Assembly (NCBI GenBank): GCA_002418465.1
Contig: DIEE01000071.1
Span: forward strand, 155-5,931
From: Pseudomonas sp. UBA5782
GTDB lineage: Bacteria > Pseudomonadota > Gammaproteobacteria > Pseudomonadales > Pseudomonadaceae
Direction of reading: 5' to 3'
Length of the DNA stretch: 5,777 nt
Shown: piece by piece, positions 1 through 5,402 of the stretch
Layout: the number at the start of each line of letters is the position of its first letter
Numbering within the stretch: the first letter of the stretch is position 1
The notes under the pieces: generated by a model
What the model saw: only the letters and a program-made list of their open reading frames with translations
Databases searched by the model: none
Told to the model about the DNA's origin: nothing
Made by a program: the position numbers and the translations under genes

Positions 1-35
1 GCGCCGTTGATGTAGTTCTGTCCGAGTATCTGCAT
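1..35 (-). CDS. Aldehyde dehydrogenase, N-terminal 12 residues only (runs off left edge)
   Basis: Seen: an ATG at 35-33 on the minus strand opens a frame reading MQILGQNYINGA that leaves the window. A good Shine-Dalgarno GAGG (47-44) sits 8 nt upstream, so the start is convincing even though so little is visible. Family knowledge: NADP-dependent alpha-ketoglutaric semialdehyde (2,5-dioxovalerate) dehydrogenases often begin with a short strand of this form (xILGxNYIxG). Context: it follows the AraD1-type dehydratase on the same strand after 102 nt, which is where a Weimberg-type operon would carry the enzyme oxidising alpha-ketoglutaric semialdehyde to 2-oxoglutarate. The function is inferred from 12 residues plus context; another aldehyde dehydrogenase subtype is possible. 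Confidence 0.62.
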   Translation of the reverse strand, partial: MQILGQNYING

Positions 36-70
36 GTTTTTTTCCTCGACCTTGTGGGTTCGGGATGAAT

Positions 71-89
71 GCACCGGCCAGGCCGGCGC
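71..89. repeat. Near-perfect palindrome in the araD1-aldehyde dehydrogenase gap
   Basis: Seen: CCGGCC (74-79), a single A (80), then GGCCGG (81-86), with two more pairs outside one mismatch (71-72 with 88-89). It lies between araD1 and the start of the downstream aldehyde dehydrogenase. A one-base loop is too tight for a simple RNA hairpin, so as RNA the inner pairs would open. It could be a DNA-binding palindrome, part of a repetitive extragenic element, or a chance product of GC-rich sequence. Confidence 0.35.
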
Positions 90-104
90 TGCGATGTAAG
101 GATG

Positions 105-132
105 CGCGACGCCGCCTTGTGGACGGCGTGCG
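105..132. other. Stem-loop just downstream of araD1
   Basis: Seen: ACGCCG (109-114) pairs with CGGCGT (124-129). Three more pairs lie outside past a one-base bulge (105-107 with 130-132), and two inner pairs surround a TTGT loop. It begins 5 nt past the araD1 stop codon. No T-tract follows on the leftward strand, so it is not a convincing intrinsic terminator. An mRNA-stabilising or partially attenuating hairpin inside the operon is a reasonable guess. Confidence 0.4.
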
Positions 133-137
133 TTCGA

Positions 138-1133
138 CTAGAGCTTGCCCACCCCGCCGGCGGGCAGTTCGGCGGCGGTCGGCGCGATGCCGTTGACCAG
201 CGGCTCGCCGAATTCCGGCAGGCCGATCTCGAAACGATCGCCCGGCTCGGCGCGCACGCCATCGGCGAACGACAGCGTCGCGGTGCCGAAGAAATGCACG
301 TGTACATCACCCGGACGCAGGAACTGCGCGTACTTGAAGTGGTGGTACTCGAGGTTCTCCAGGCTGTGGCACATGTTGTCCTCGCCGGAGAGGAACTCCT
401 TCTCCCAGAGCACTTCGCCGTTGCGCCGGATGCGGCTGAAACCCGACAGGTGACGCGGCAGCTCGCCGAGGCGCAGCTCAGGGCCGTAGGAGCAGAAGCG
501 CAGCTTCGAGTGCGCCAGGTACAGGTAGTTGCGCCGCTCCATGACGTGGTCGGAATACTCGTTGCCGAGGGCAAAGCCCAGGCGATACGGCTTGCCGTCA
601 TGGCCGATGACGTAGAGCCCGGTCAGCTCCGGTTCCTCGCCACCGTCCTCGGCGAACGGTGGACGCGGCAGCGCGGCGCCCGGGCGCACGACGATGCTGC
701 CGTCGCCCTTGTAGAACCATTCCGGCTGCGCGCCGACTTCGCCGGCCGCCGGCTTGCCGCCTTCGACGCCCCATTTGAAGATGCGCATGGTGTCGGTAAG
801 CGCGGCTTCGTCCTGCCCGCTCTGCTGGTGCATCTTGTCCCGAGTGGACGCGCTGCCCAGGTGGGTCAAGCCGGTGCCGCTGACCAGGCAGTGCGCCGGG
901 TCCGGATGATCCAGCGGCGGCAGCACGCGGTCCTGGCCGAGCAGCGCCGAATAGTCGTGCGCCTCGCCGAGGCCCTGGACGTCGACCCGCTGAGCCAGAC
1001 TCTGACCGGCTTCGATGGCGGCCAGCGCCAGTTCCCGCACGCTGGTGGCGCCCAGCACTTCACGCACCAGGCCGCCATCCACCAGACCAACCCGGCGTTC
1101 GCCGCCGGCCAGTACGAACTGAATCAAGCGCAT
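138..1133 (-). CDS. araD1: AraD1/GguC-family 2-keto-3-deoxypentonate dehydratase (FAH superfamily)
   Basis: A 331-residue cytoplasmic enzyme beginning MRLIQFVLAGGERRVGLVDG. Family knowledge: AraD1/GguC proteins belong to the fumarylacetoacetate hydrolase superfamily and are assigned to dehydration of L-2-keto-3-deoxyarabinonate to alpha-ketoglutaric semialdehyde, step two of the non-phosphorylative pentose pathway. Seen: FAH-fold landmarks occur in order. These are PEWFYKGDGSIV at about 137-148, an E-x-E-L metal-ligand segment (E167, E169) leading into TGLYVIG, and GNEYSDH at 190-196, which occupies the position of the N-D-x-S motif of classical FAH proteins. The ATG at 1133 is preferred over the in-frame GTG at 1145, because GTGAGG lies at ideal distance before the ATG and the GTG is part of that ribosome-binding sequence. 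It starts 42 nt after the transporter stop and precedes an aldehyde dehydrogenase, so it is probably the middle gene of a leftward operon. Exact stereochemistry of the substrate is inferred. Confidence 0.85.
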   Translation of the reverse strand: MRLIQFVLAGGERRVGLVDGGLVREVLGATSVRELALAAIEAGQSLAQRVDVQGLGEAHDYSALLGQDRVLPPLDHPDPAHCLVSGTGLTHLGSASTRDKMHQQSGQDEAALTDTMRIFKWGVEGGKPAAGEVGAQPEWFYKGDGSIVVRPGAALPRPPFAEDGGEEPELTGLYVIGHDGKPYRLGFALGNEYSDHVMERRNYLYLAHSKLRFCSYGPELRLGELPRHLSGFSRIRRNGEVLWEKEFLSGEDNMCHSLENLEYHHFKYAQFLRPGDVHVHFFGTATLSFADGVRAEPGDRFEIGLPEFGEPLVNGIAPTAAELPAGGVGKL

Positions 1134-1139
1134 CGCAAT

Positions 1140-1145
1140 CCTCAC
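1140..1145 (-). promoter_or_regulatory. Shine-Dalgarno that decides the araD1 start
   Basis: On the minus strand the sequence reads GTGAGG, then ATTGCG, then ATG. The purine-rich GAGG core lies about 7 nt from the ATG at 1133. The alternative upstream GTG start (1145) overlaps this ribosome-binding sequence and has no good Shine-Dalgarno of its own, and it would add four residues (MRIA) not typical of the family. Confidence 0.7.
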
Positions 1146-1175
1146 TTTCTATCTAGTTGTGGTGTTCGGCAGCGC

Positions 1176-2477
1176 TCAGGCGTTGCCCAGGGAAACCTGT
1201 TGCTGTGCATGCCGGCGCTCCAGGCGCTGGTAGACCACGCCGGTCAGCAAGAGGCCGAAGACCAGCACCGCGCTGAGGAAGTACAGGCCGGAGGCCAGGT
1301 TGCCGGTGTACTCCTTCAACGCGCCGATGCCGAACGGACCGAGGTAGCCGCCCAGGTTGCCCACCGAGTTGATCAGGGCGATGCCCGCCGCCGCGCTGGC
1401 GCCGGTGAAGAAGCGCCCCGGCAGGGTCCAGAACAGCGCCGTGGTGGAGAAAAGGCAGAAGGCGACCAGCGACAGCGCCATCAGCTGCATGGCCGGCACG
1501 CTCAGCCAGGCGCTGAGGAACATCGCGCAGGCGGCCAGGGCGTAGAGCACGGCGAGGTGGCCGTAGCGGTCGTTCAGCCGGTCGGAACTGCGCGGCACGA
1601 TGAGCAGGCCGACGATGCCGAACACGTAGGGAATCGCCGAAAGGAAACCGGTGGTGAGGTCGCTGCCGCCGAACTGCTTGAGGATGGTCGGCAGCCACAG
1701 GCCGAGGCCGTAGATGCTCAGCGTCACCGGCAGGTAGAACAGCGCCAGCAGCAGCACGCGCTTGTCCTTAAGGGCATGCAGCGGGTTGCCGTGACGGGTC
1801 TGGGCGTATTCCTGCTTGTCCTTCTCCAGTTCGCCGGCGAGCCAGGTCTTCTCCTCGGCGGAGAGCCATTTCACCTTGTGCAGGTTGTCCGGCAAGAAGC
1901 GCAGGGTCGGCCAGGCGAGCAGCACCGCCGGGGTGCCGATCATCAGGAACAGCCACTGCCAGCCGTGCAGCCCGGAGATTCCGTCCATGCCCAGCAACGC
2001 GCCGGAAAGCGGCCCGGTGATCATCATCGCGATCGGCTGCGAGAGGATGAAGAAGCCGAGGATCTTGCCGCGATGGCGCACCGGGTACCACTGGGTGATG
2101 TAGTAGAGCACTCCGGGGAAGAACCCGGCCTCGGCGGCGCCGAGCAGGAAGCGCATCACGTAGAAGCTGGTCGGCCCCTGGATGAACGCCATGCCCATGG
2201 TGATCGCGCCCCAGGTGATGAGGATGCGGGCGAACCAGCGGCGCGCGCCGAAGCGGTCGAGCAGCAGGTTGCTGGGTACTTCGAAGATGAAATAGCCGAT
2301 GAAGAACAGACCCGCACCCAGGCCGTAGGCGGCATCGCCGATGCCGACGTCGGCGCCCATGTGCAGTTTGGCGAAGCCAACCGCCGAGCGATCGATGTAG
2401 GCGACCAGATAGAGGAGGATCAGGAAGGGGATCAGTTTCAGGGTGATGAGGCGTATCAGCCGCTGCTCGGGGCTCAT
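1176..2477 (-). CDS. MFS transporter, anion:cation symporter (sugar-acid uptake) family
   Basis: A 433-residue inner-membrane carrier with about twelve hydrophobic segments. Family knowledge: the ACS family of the major facilitator superfamily (galactonate, glucarate, tartrate and phthalate carriers) takes up organic anions with protons. Seen: a charged N-terminus leading into TM1 with Y27-x-D29-R30; EVPSNLLLDRFGARRW at 66-81 (the loop 2-3 signature region); GAAEAGFFPG at 113-122 in TM4; RHRGK at 134-138; a hydrophilic central loop at about 195-240; and a C-terminal half with a GRFFTGASAAAGIA region at 354-366 typical of this family. GGAG lies about 10 nt before the ATG. It is the first gene of the leftward arm, directly opposite the dehydratase, so it probably imports the aldonate that the dehydratase consumes. 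The substrate is inferred only from context. Confidence 0.88.
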   Translation of the reverse strand: MSPEQRLIRLITLKLIPFLILLYLVAYIDRSAVGFAKLHMGADVGIGDAAYGLGAGLFFIGYFIFEVPSNLLLDRFGARRWFARILITWGAITMGMAFIQGPTSFYVMRFLLGAAEAGFFPGVLYYITQWYPVRHRGKILGFFILSQPIAMMITGPLSGALLGMDGISGLHGWQWLFLMIGTPAVLLAWPTLRFLPDNLHKVKWLSAEEKTWLAGELEKDKQEYAQTRHGNPLHALKDKRVLLLALFYLPVTLSIYGLGLWLPTILKQFGGSDLTTGFLSAIPYVFGIVGLLIVPRSSDRLNDRYGHLAVLYALAACAMFLSAWLSVPAMQLMALSLVAFCLFSTTALFWTLPGRFFTGASAAAGIALINSVGNLGGYLGPFGIGALKEYTGNLASGLYFLSAVLVFGLLLTGVVYQRLERRHAQQQVSLGNA

Positions 2478-2535
2478 TTGTCGCGGTCTCCATTTGTTTT
2501 TGTATGGACCAGCAAGCGAGTAGACAAGGCTCCAC

Positions 2536-2550
2536 GTAGGGGCAAGCTCT
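2536..2550. repeat. Possible partial REP-like sequence in the transporter leader
   Basis: Read on the minus strand, 2549-2536 (GAGCTTGCCCCTAC) matches 12 of 14 bases of 5361-5374 (GAGTTCGCCCCTAC), the right arm and tail of the REP-like hairpin beyond the terminator. The partner arm is absent here, so it may be a decayed fragment or a coincidence. Confidence 0.25.
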
Positions 2551-2562
2551 CACTTTGAGCCG

Positions 2563-2591
2563 AATATATAGTATTACTATTTACTCAACAA
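2563..2591 (-). promoter_or_regulatory. Predicted leftward promoter for the transporter-araD1-aldehyde dehydrogenase operon
   Basis: On the minus strand, TTGTTG (2591-2586) is separated by exactly 17 bp from TATATT (2568-2563), a five-of-six match to the sigma-70 -10 box. The -35 is weak (three of six). The spacer contains the palindrome at 2569-2579, which ends against the -10 box. Transcription would start near 2556, giving a leader of about 80 nt. Prediction only; the AT-rich stretch also allows other registers. Confidence 0.45.
2569..2579. promoter_or_regulatory. Putative FadR/GntR-type operator 1
   Basis: TAGTATTACTA is a perfect palindrome about a central base, and the symmetry extends to 13 bp (2568-2580). 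It matches the TNGTNNNACNA pattern known for FadR-subfamily GntR regulators. It lies in the spacer of the predicted leftward promoter, so occupancy would be expected to block RNA polymerase. The regulator encoded at 4511-5233 is the obvious candidate ligand; that link is inferred. Confidence 0.6.
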
Positions 2592-2622
2592 GCCTTCCAA
2601 ATGCCCTTTGAAAAGACTATTT

Positions 2623-2650
2623 TTGCCTGACTTACCGTCATTAGTAATAC
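2623..2650 (+). promoter_or_regulatory. Possible rightward promoter for the dehydratase
   Basis: TTGCCT (2623-2628) and TAATAC (2645-2650), spaced by 16 bp, are the most plausible boxes close to the gene, but the -10 is poor. It would give a leader of only about a dozen bases. An alternative is a start further upstream from TACTAT (2575-2580), overlapping operator 1. The sequence does not settle which is used. Confidence 0.25.
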
Positions 2651-2652
2651 AA
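2642..2652. promoter_or_regulatory. Putative FadR/GntR-type operator 2
   Basis: TAGTAATACAA also fits TNGTNNNACNA exactly. Its first nine bases are the reverse complement of 2571-2579 in operator 1. It sits 16 bp before the dehydratase ATG, where bound protein would obstruct initiation or early elongation. Centres of the two sites are 73 bp apart, close to seven turns of B-DNA, so both lie on the same face of the helix. Confidence 0.55.
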
Positions 2653-2668
2653 AACAAGAGAGAGCCCC

Positions 2669-4408
2669 ATGACCGAGCAAAAACGCCCGCTTCGTTCCGC
2701 CTCCTGGTTCGGCACCACCGACAAGAACGGTTTCATGTACCGCAGCTGGATGAAGAATCAGGGCATCCCGGACCACGAATTTCAGGGCAAGCCGATCATC
2801 GGCATCTGCAATACCTGGTCCGAACTGACCCCGTGCAACGCGCATTTCCGCAAGATCGCCGAGCACGTGAAGAAAGGCGTGCTCGAAGCCGGCGGCTTCC
2901 CGGTCGAGTTCCCGGTGTTCTCCAGCGGCGAATCCAACCTGCGCCCCACCGCCATGCTCACCCGCAACCTGGCCAGCATGGACGTGGAAGAAGCCATCCG
3001 CGGCAATCCGGTGGACGCCGTGGTGCTGCTCACCGGTTGCGACAAGACCACCCCCGCCCTGCTGATGGGCGCGGCCAGCTGCGACGTGCCGGCCATCGTG
3101 GTCACCGGCGGGCCGATGCTCAACGGCAAGCACAAGGGCCGCGACATCGGCGCCGGCACCATCGTCTGGCAGATGCACGAGCAGTACAAAGCCGGGCAGA
3201 TCGACCTCAACGAATTCCTCTCCGCCGAAGCCGGCATGTCCCGCTCCGCCGGCACCTGCAACACCATGGGCACCGCCTCGACCATGGCCTGCATGGCCGA
3301 AGCCCTGGGCACCTCGCTGCCGCACAACGCGGCGATCCCGGCGGTGGACTCGCGCCGCTACGTGCTCGCGCACCTCTCCGGCATGCGCATCGTCGACATG
3401 GTCTGGGAAGACCTGCGCCTGTCGAAGGTGCTGACCAAGGAAGCCTTCGAGAACGCGATCAAGGTCAACGCCGCCATCGGTGGCTCGACCAACGCGGTCA
3501 TCCACCTGAAAGCCATTGCCGGGCGCATGGGCGTCGACCTCGAACTCGACGACTGGACCCGCGTCGGTCGCGGCACGCCGACCATCGTCGACCTGCAGCC
3601 GTCCGGACGCTTCCTGATGGAGGAGTTCTACTACGACGGCGGCCTGCCGGCGGTGATCCGGCGGATGGGCGAAGGCGGCATCCTGCCCAACCCGGACGCG
3701 CTGACGGTGAACGGCAAGTCGCTGTGGCAGAACTGCAGCGAGGCGCCGATCTACGGCGAGAACGAGGTGATCCGCACGCTGGACAACCCGATCCGCGCCG
3801 ACGGCGGCATCTGCGTGCTGCGCGGCAACCTGGCGCCCAAGGGCGCGGTGCTCAAGCCGTCAGCCGCCACCGCCGAACTGATGCAGCATCGCGGTCGCGC
3901 GGTGGTCTTCGAGAACTTCGACGACTACAAGGCGCGCATCGCCGATCCGGAACTGGACGTCGACGAAACCTGCGTGCTGGTGCTGAAGAACGCCGGGCCC
4001 AAGGGTTATCCGGGCATGGCCGAAGTGGGCAACATGGGCCTGCCGCCGAAGGTGCTGGCCAAGGGCGTCACCGACATGGTGCGCATCTCCGACGCGCGCA
4101 TGAGCGGCACCGCCTACGGCACCGTGGTGCTCCACGTGGCCCCGGAAGCCGCTGCCGGTGGCCCGCTGGCGGCGGTGCGCAACGGCGACATGATCGAGCT
4201 GGACGCCTACGCCGGGCGCCTGCACCTGGACATCAGCGACGAGGAACTGCAGGCGCGCCTGGCCGACGTGCCGCCGCCGGCACCGCTGCTCTGGGACGGC
4301 GGCTATCGCCGGCTGTACATCGACCACGTGCTGCAGGCCGACGAAGGCTGCGACTTCGACTTCCTGGTCGGCTGCCGTGGCTCCGAGGTGCCGCGCCACT
4401 CGCACTGA
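2669..4408 (+). CDS. IlvD/Edd-family sugar-acid dehydratase, L-arabinonate dehydratase type
   Basis: A 579-residue cytoplasmic Fe-S enzyme. Family knowledge: IlvD/Edd dehydratases bind a [2Fe-2S] cluster and Mg2+ and remove water from aldonates. The pentonate branch (L-arabinonate dehydratase, EC 4.2.1.25) is typically about 580 residues and yields 2-keto-3-deoxypentonate. Seen: cluster cysteines C56 (NTWSELTPCN), C124 (TGCDKTTP) and C197 (SAGTCNTMG); Mg-site residues E88, D125, the carbamylatable K126, and E452 (MAEVGNMG); and catalytic serine S479 in DARMSGTAYG. The C-terminus DFLVGCRGSEVPRHSH resembles, from memory, the Rhizobium L-arabinonate dehydratase. All active-site residues are intact and the length is full. 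A purine-rich AAGAGAG precedes the ATG. It is transcribed away from the transporter, with the regulator gene 102 nt downstream. D-xylonate, D-fuconate or D-galactonate activity cannot be excluded. Confidence 0.9.
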   Translation: MTEQKRPLRSASWFGTTDKNGFMYRSWMKNQGIPDHEFQGKPIIGICNTWSELTPCNAHFRKIAEHVKKGVLEAGGFPVEFPVFSSGESNLRPTAMLTRNLASMDVEEAIRGNPVDAVVLLTGCDKTTPALLMGAASCDVPAIVVTGGPMLNGKHKGRDIGAGTIVWQMHEQYKAGQIDLNEFLSAEAGMSRSAGTCNTMGTASTMACMAEALGTSLPHNAAIPAVDSRRYVLAHLSGMRIVDMVWEDLRLSKVLTKEAFENAIKVNAAIGGSTNAVIHLKAIAGRMGVDLELDDWTRVGRGTPTIVDLQPSGRFLMEEFYYDGGLPAVIRRMGEGGILPNPDALTVNGKSLWQNCSEAPIYGENEVIRTLDNPIRADGGICVLRGNLAPKGAVLKPSAATAELMQHRGRAVVFENFDDYKARIADPELDVDETCVLVLKNAGPKGYPGMAEVGNMGLPPKVLAKGVTDMVRISDARMSGTAYGTVVLHVAPEAAAGGPLAAVRNGDMIELDAYAGRLHLDISDEELQARLADVPPPAPLLWDGGYRRLYIDHVLQADEGCDFDFLVGCRGSEVPRHSH

Positions 4409-4421
4409 AAACAGGGGCGAA

Positions 4422-4442
4422 CGCCCGCCGCAACGGCGGGCG
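4422..4442. other. GC-rich hairpin between dehydratase and regulator
   Basis: CGCCCGCCG (4422-4430) pairs perfectly with CGGCGGGCG (4434-4442) around a CAA loop, 13 nt past the dehydratase stop codon. No T-run follows, so it is not a classical intrinsic terminator. It could stabilise the 3' end of the dehydratase message or reduce read-through into the regulator gene. Confidence 0.55.
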
Positions 4443-4465
4443 ACGGCCTGGCGAAAGCCTGCCGA

Positions 4466-4474
4466 TGCTATGAT
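4466..4474 (+). promoter_or_regulatory. Predicted extended -10 promoter of the regulator gene
   Basis: TGCTATGAT at 4466-4474 is an extended -10 element (TGn followed by a five-of-six -10 box). No recognisable -35 lies upstream, which is tolerated by extended -10 promoters. Transcription would begin near 4481, leaving about 30 nt of leader. A GTCGGAC core (4491-4497), resembling the centre of the FadR-family operator but with poor flanks, falls just after the predicted start. Autoregulation there is speculative. Confidence 0.45.
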
Positions 4475-4510
4475 GTCGCGCTCAAGTCAGGTCGGACGCC
4501 AAGCGCCCCC

Positions 4511-5233
4511 ATGGATTACAAACAGCCCAAACCCCGCAAGAGTCGCCACGCCAACATCGTCCAGGAACTGGGCATGCGCATCGTCTCCGGTCAGCTCAAA
4601 CCGGACGAGAAACTGCCACAGGAAGCCGTTCTCTGCGAGGAATACGCGGTCAGCCGGCCGGTGGTCCGCGAGGCGATCCGCGTACTGGTGGCGAAAGGGC
4701 TGGCAGCTTCCAAGCCGCGCGTCGGCACCCTGGTCAAGCCGCGCCGCGACTGGCACATGCTCGACCCCGACGTGCTCTACTGGCTGGTCGAAAGCACCCC
4801 GCAGAGCGAATTCTTCAGCACCCTGGTGGGCGTGCGCTGCATCATCGAGCCGGCGGTCTGCGCGATGGCGGCGAGCACCGCCAATGCCGAGGATGTCGCC
4901 GCCATCGAGGAGGCCTACACGCGCATGGAAGCCGCCACCAGCCGCGCCGAAATGCTCCAGCCGGACCTCGACTTCCACCGCCGCATCGCCGAAGCCACGC
5001 ACAACGACCTGCTGGTGTACCTGAGCAACATGCTCTCGATCGCCCTGCGCGAGTCGATCAAGTTCTCCAGCCACCGCCCCAACCTGCAAGCCCTCACCCT
5101 GCCCCGCCACAAGGCGATCCTCACCGCGATCAAGAACCGCGACGCCCTCGCCGCCCAGCAGGCCTCGATCGTCCAGCTCGACGACACCCGCGTCGCCCTG
5201 AACACCGTGCTCAACGAACTGACTCCGCTCTGA
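4511..5233 (+). CDS. GntR-family transcriptional regulator, FadR subfamily (FCD domain), DgoR-like
   Basis: A 240-residue DNA-binding protein, typical FadR-subfamily length. Seen: an N-terminal winged helix-turn-helix at about 13-75, with the LPQEAVLCEEYAVSRPVVRE segment (35-54) covering the recognition region and a wing ending at RVGTLVKP (70-77). A linker DWHMLDPDVLYW (80-91) resembles that of the E. coli galactonate repressor DgoR. The FCD ligand domain covers about 100-230 and includes D152, H156 (DLDFHRRI) and H200 (RHKAI). Where metal-binding FCD proteins carry the last histidine, this protein has Q222. Family knowledge: such proteins are usually repressors released by a pathway sugar acid or keto acid. 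The Shine-Dalgarno is weak, but the ATG fits the family N-terminus. The gene has its own likely promoter and follows the dehydratase; it probably controls the divergent region at 2478-2668 (inference). Confidence 0.88.
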   Translation: MDYKQPKPRKSRHANIVQELGMRIVSGQLKPDEKLPQEAVLCEEYAVSRPVVREAIRVLVAKGLAASKPRVGTLVKPRRDWHMLDPDVLYWLVESTPQSEFFSTLVGVRCIIEPAVCAMAASTANAEDVAAIEEAYTRMEAATSRAEMLQPDLDFHRRIAEATHNDLLVYLSNMLSIALRESIKFSSHRPNLQALTLPRHKAILTAIKNRDALAAQQASIVQLDDTRVALNTVLNELTPL

Positions 5234-5244
5234 GCCGCACATGA

Positions 5245-5278
5245 AAAAGCCCCGCCGGTTTCAGCCGGCGGGGCTTTT
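5245..5278. terminator. Strong bidirectional Rho-independent terminator
   Basis: A perfect 14-bp inverted repeat (5245-5258 with 5265-5278) with a 6-nt loop. Its core is GCCCCGCCGG and it is flanked by A-run and T-run on the two sides, so either strand gives a GC stem followed by U residues. It starts 12 nt after the regulator stop codon and lies between two convergent genes, so it can stop rightward transcription of the regulator and leftward transcription of the aldehyde dehydrogenase. Confidence 0.93.
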
Positions 5279-5353
5279 CCTTTGCGTCAAGCGTAGGGCA
5301 GGTGAAACCCGCGACCCGCACGGTTCAAACGCAGGGTCTGCCGCAGCCGAGCC

Positions 5354-5374
5354 GGCGAACGAGTTCGCCCCTAC
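5354..5374. repeat. REP-like palindromic element
   Basis: GGCGAAC (5354-5360) and GTTCGCC (5363-5369) form a hairpin followed by CCTAC. On the minus strand this reads GTAGGGGCGAAC followed by its palindromic partner. Short intergenic hairpins preceded by GTAGGG are typical of Pseudomonas repetitive extragenic palindromes. It lies in the 169-bp convergent gap 5234-5402, which otherwise holds the terminator and no open frame I would call. Whether it is repeated across the genome cannot be seen here. Confidence 0.55.
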
Positions 5375-5402
5375 AGGTTTTGTCGGTACGGCAGGGTTGC
5401 CG

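Noticed and set aside
1134..1145. GTG start for araD1 giving a 335-residue protein
   Set aside because: The GTG is part of the Shine-Dalgarno region serving the ATG at 1133, and the four extra residues do not match the usual MRLIQ start of the family.
1768..2553. A 261-codon minus-strand frame overlapping the transporter start, with an ATG at 2493
   Set aside because: It is out of frame with the transporter, and its translation is P-, R- and H-rich with no membrane segments.
69..2558. An uninterrupted 829-codon plus-strand frame antisense to araD1 and the transporter
   Set aside because: It lies exactly opposite two well-supported genes with recognisable motifs. Its translation is rich in R, A, E, Q, H and G with no domain I recognise. 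Long stop-free antisense frames are common in GC-rich Pseudomonas genes.
2585..3505. A 306-codon minus-strand frame under the dehydratase
   Set aside because: A shadow frame rich in G, H, A and V without motifs, and it would cross the operator region. No promoter or ribosome-binding evidence.
4422..4442. Intrinsic terminator after the dehydratase
   Set aside because: The stem is perfect, but no T-run follows on either strand, so it was kept only as a hairpin.
2608..4473. A 621-codon plus-strand frame overlapping the dehydratase
   Set aside because: It is the frame-shifted reading of the dehydratase, with an arginine- and histidine-rich low-complexity product and no family features; the overlapping frame carries every active-site motif.
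4487..5242. A 251-codon minus-strand frame antisense to the regulator
   Set aside because: The opposite strand encodes a clear GntR/FCD protein over the same span; the antisense product has no recognisable features.
5285..5345. A CRISPR-like or tandem repeat in the convergent gap
   Set aside because: Only short GGGCAG/GCAGGG-type similarities and a 4-bp hairpin are present; there is no regular repeat-spacer spacing.
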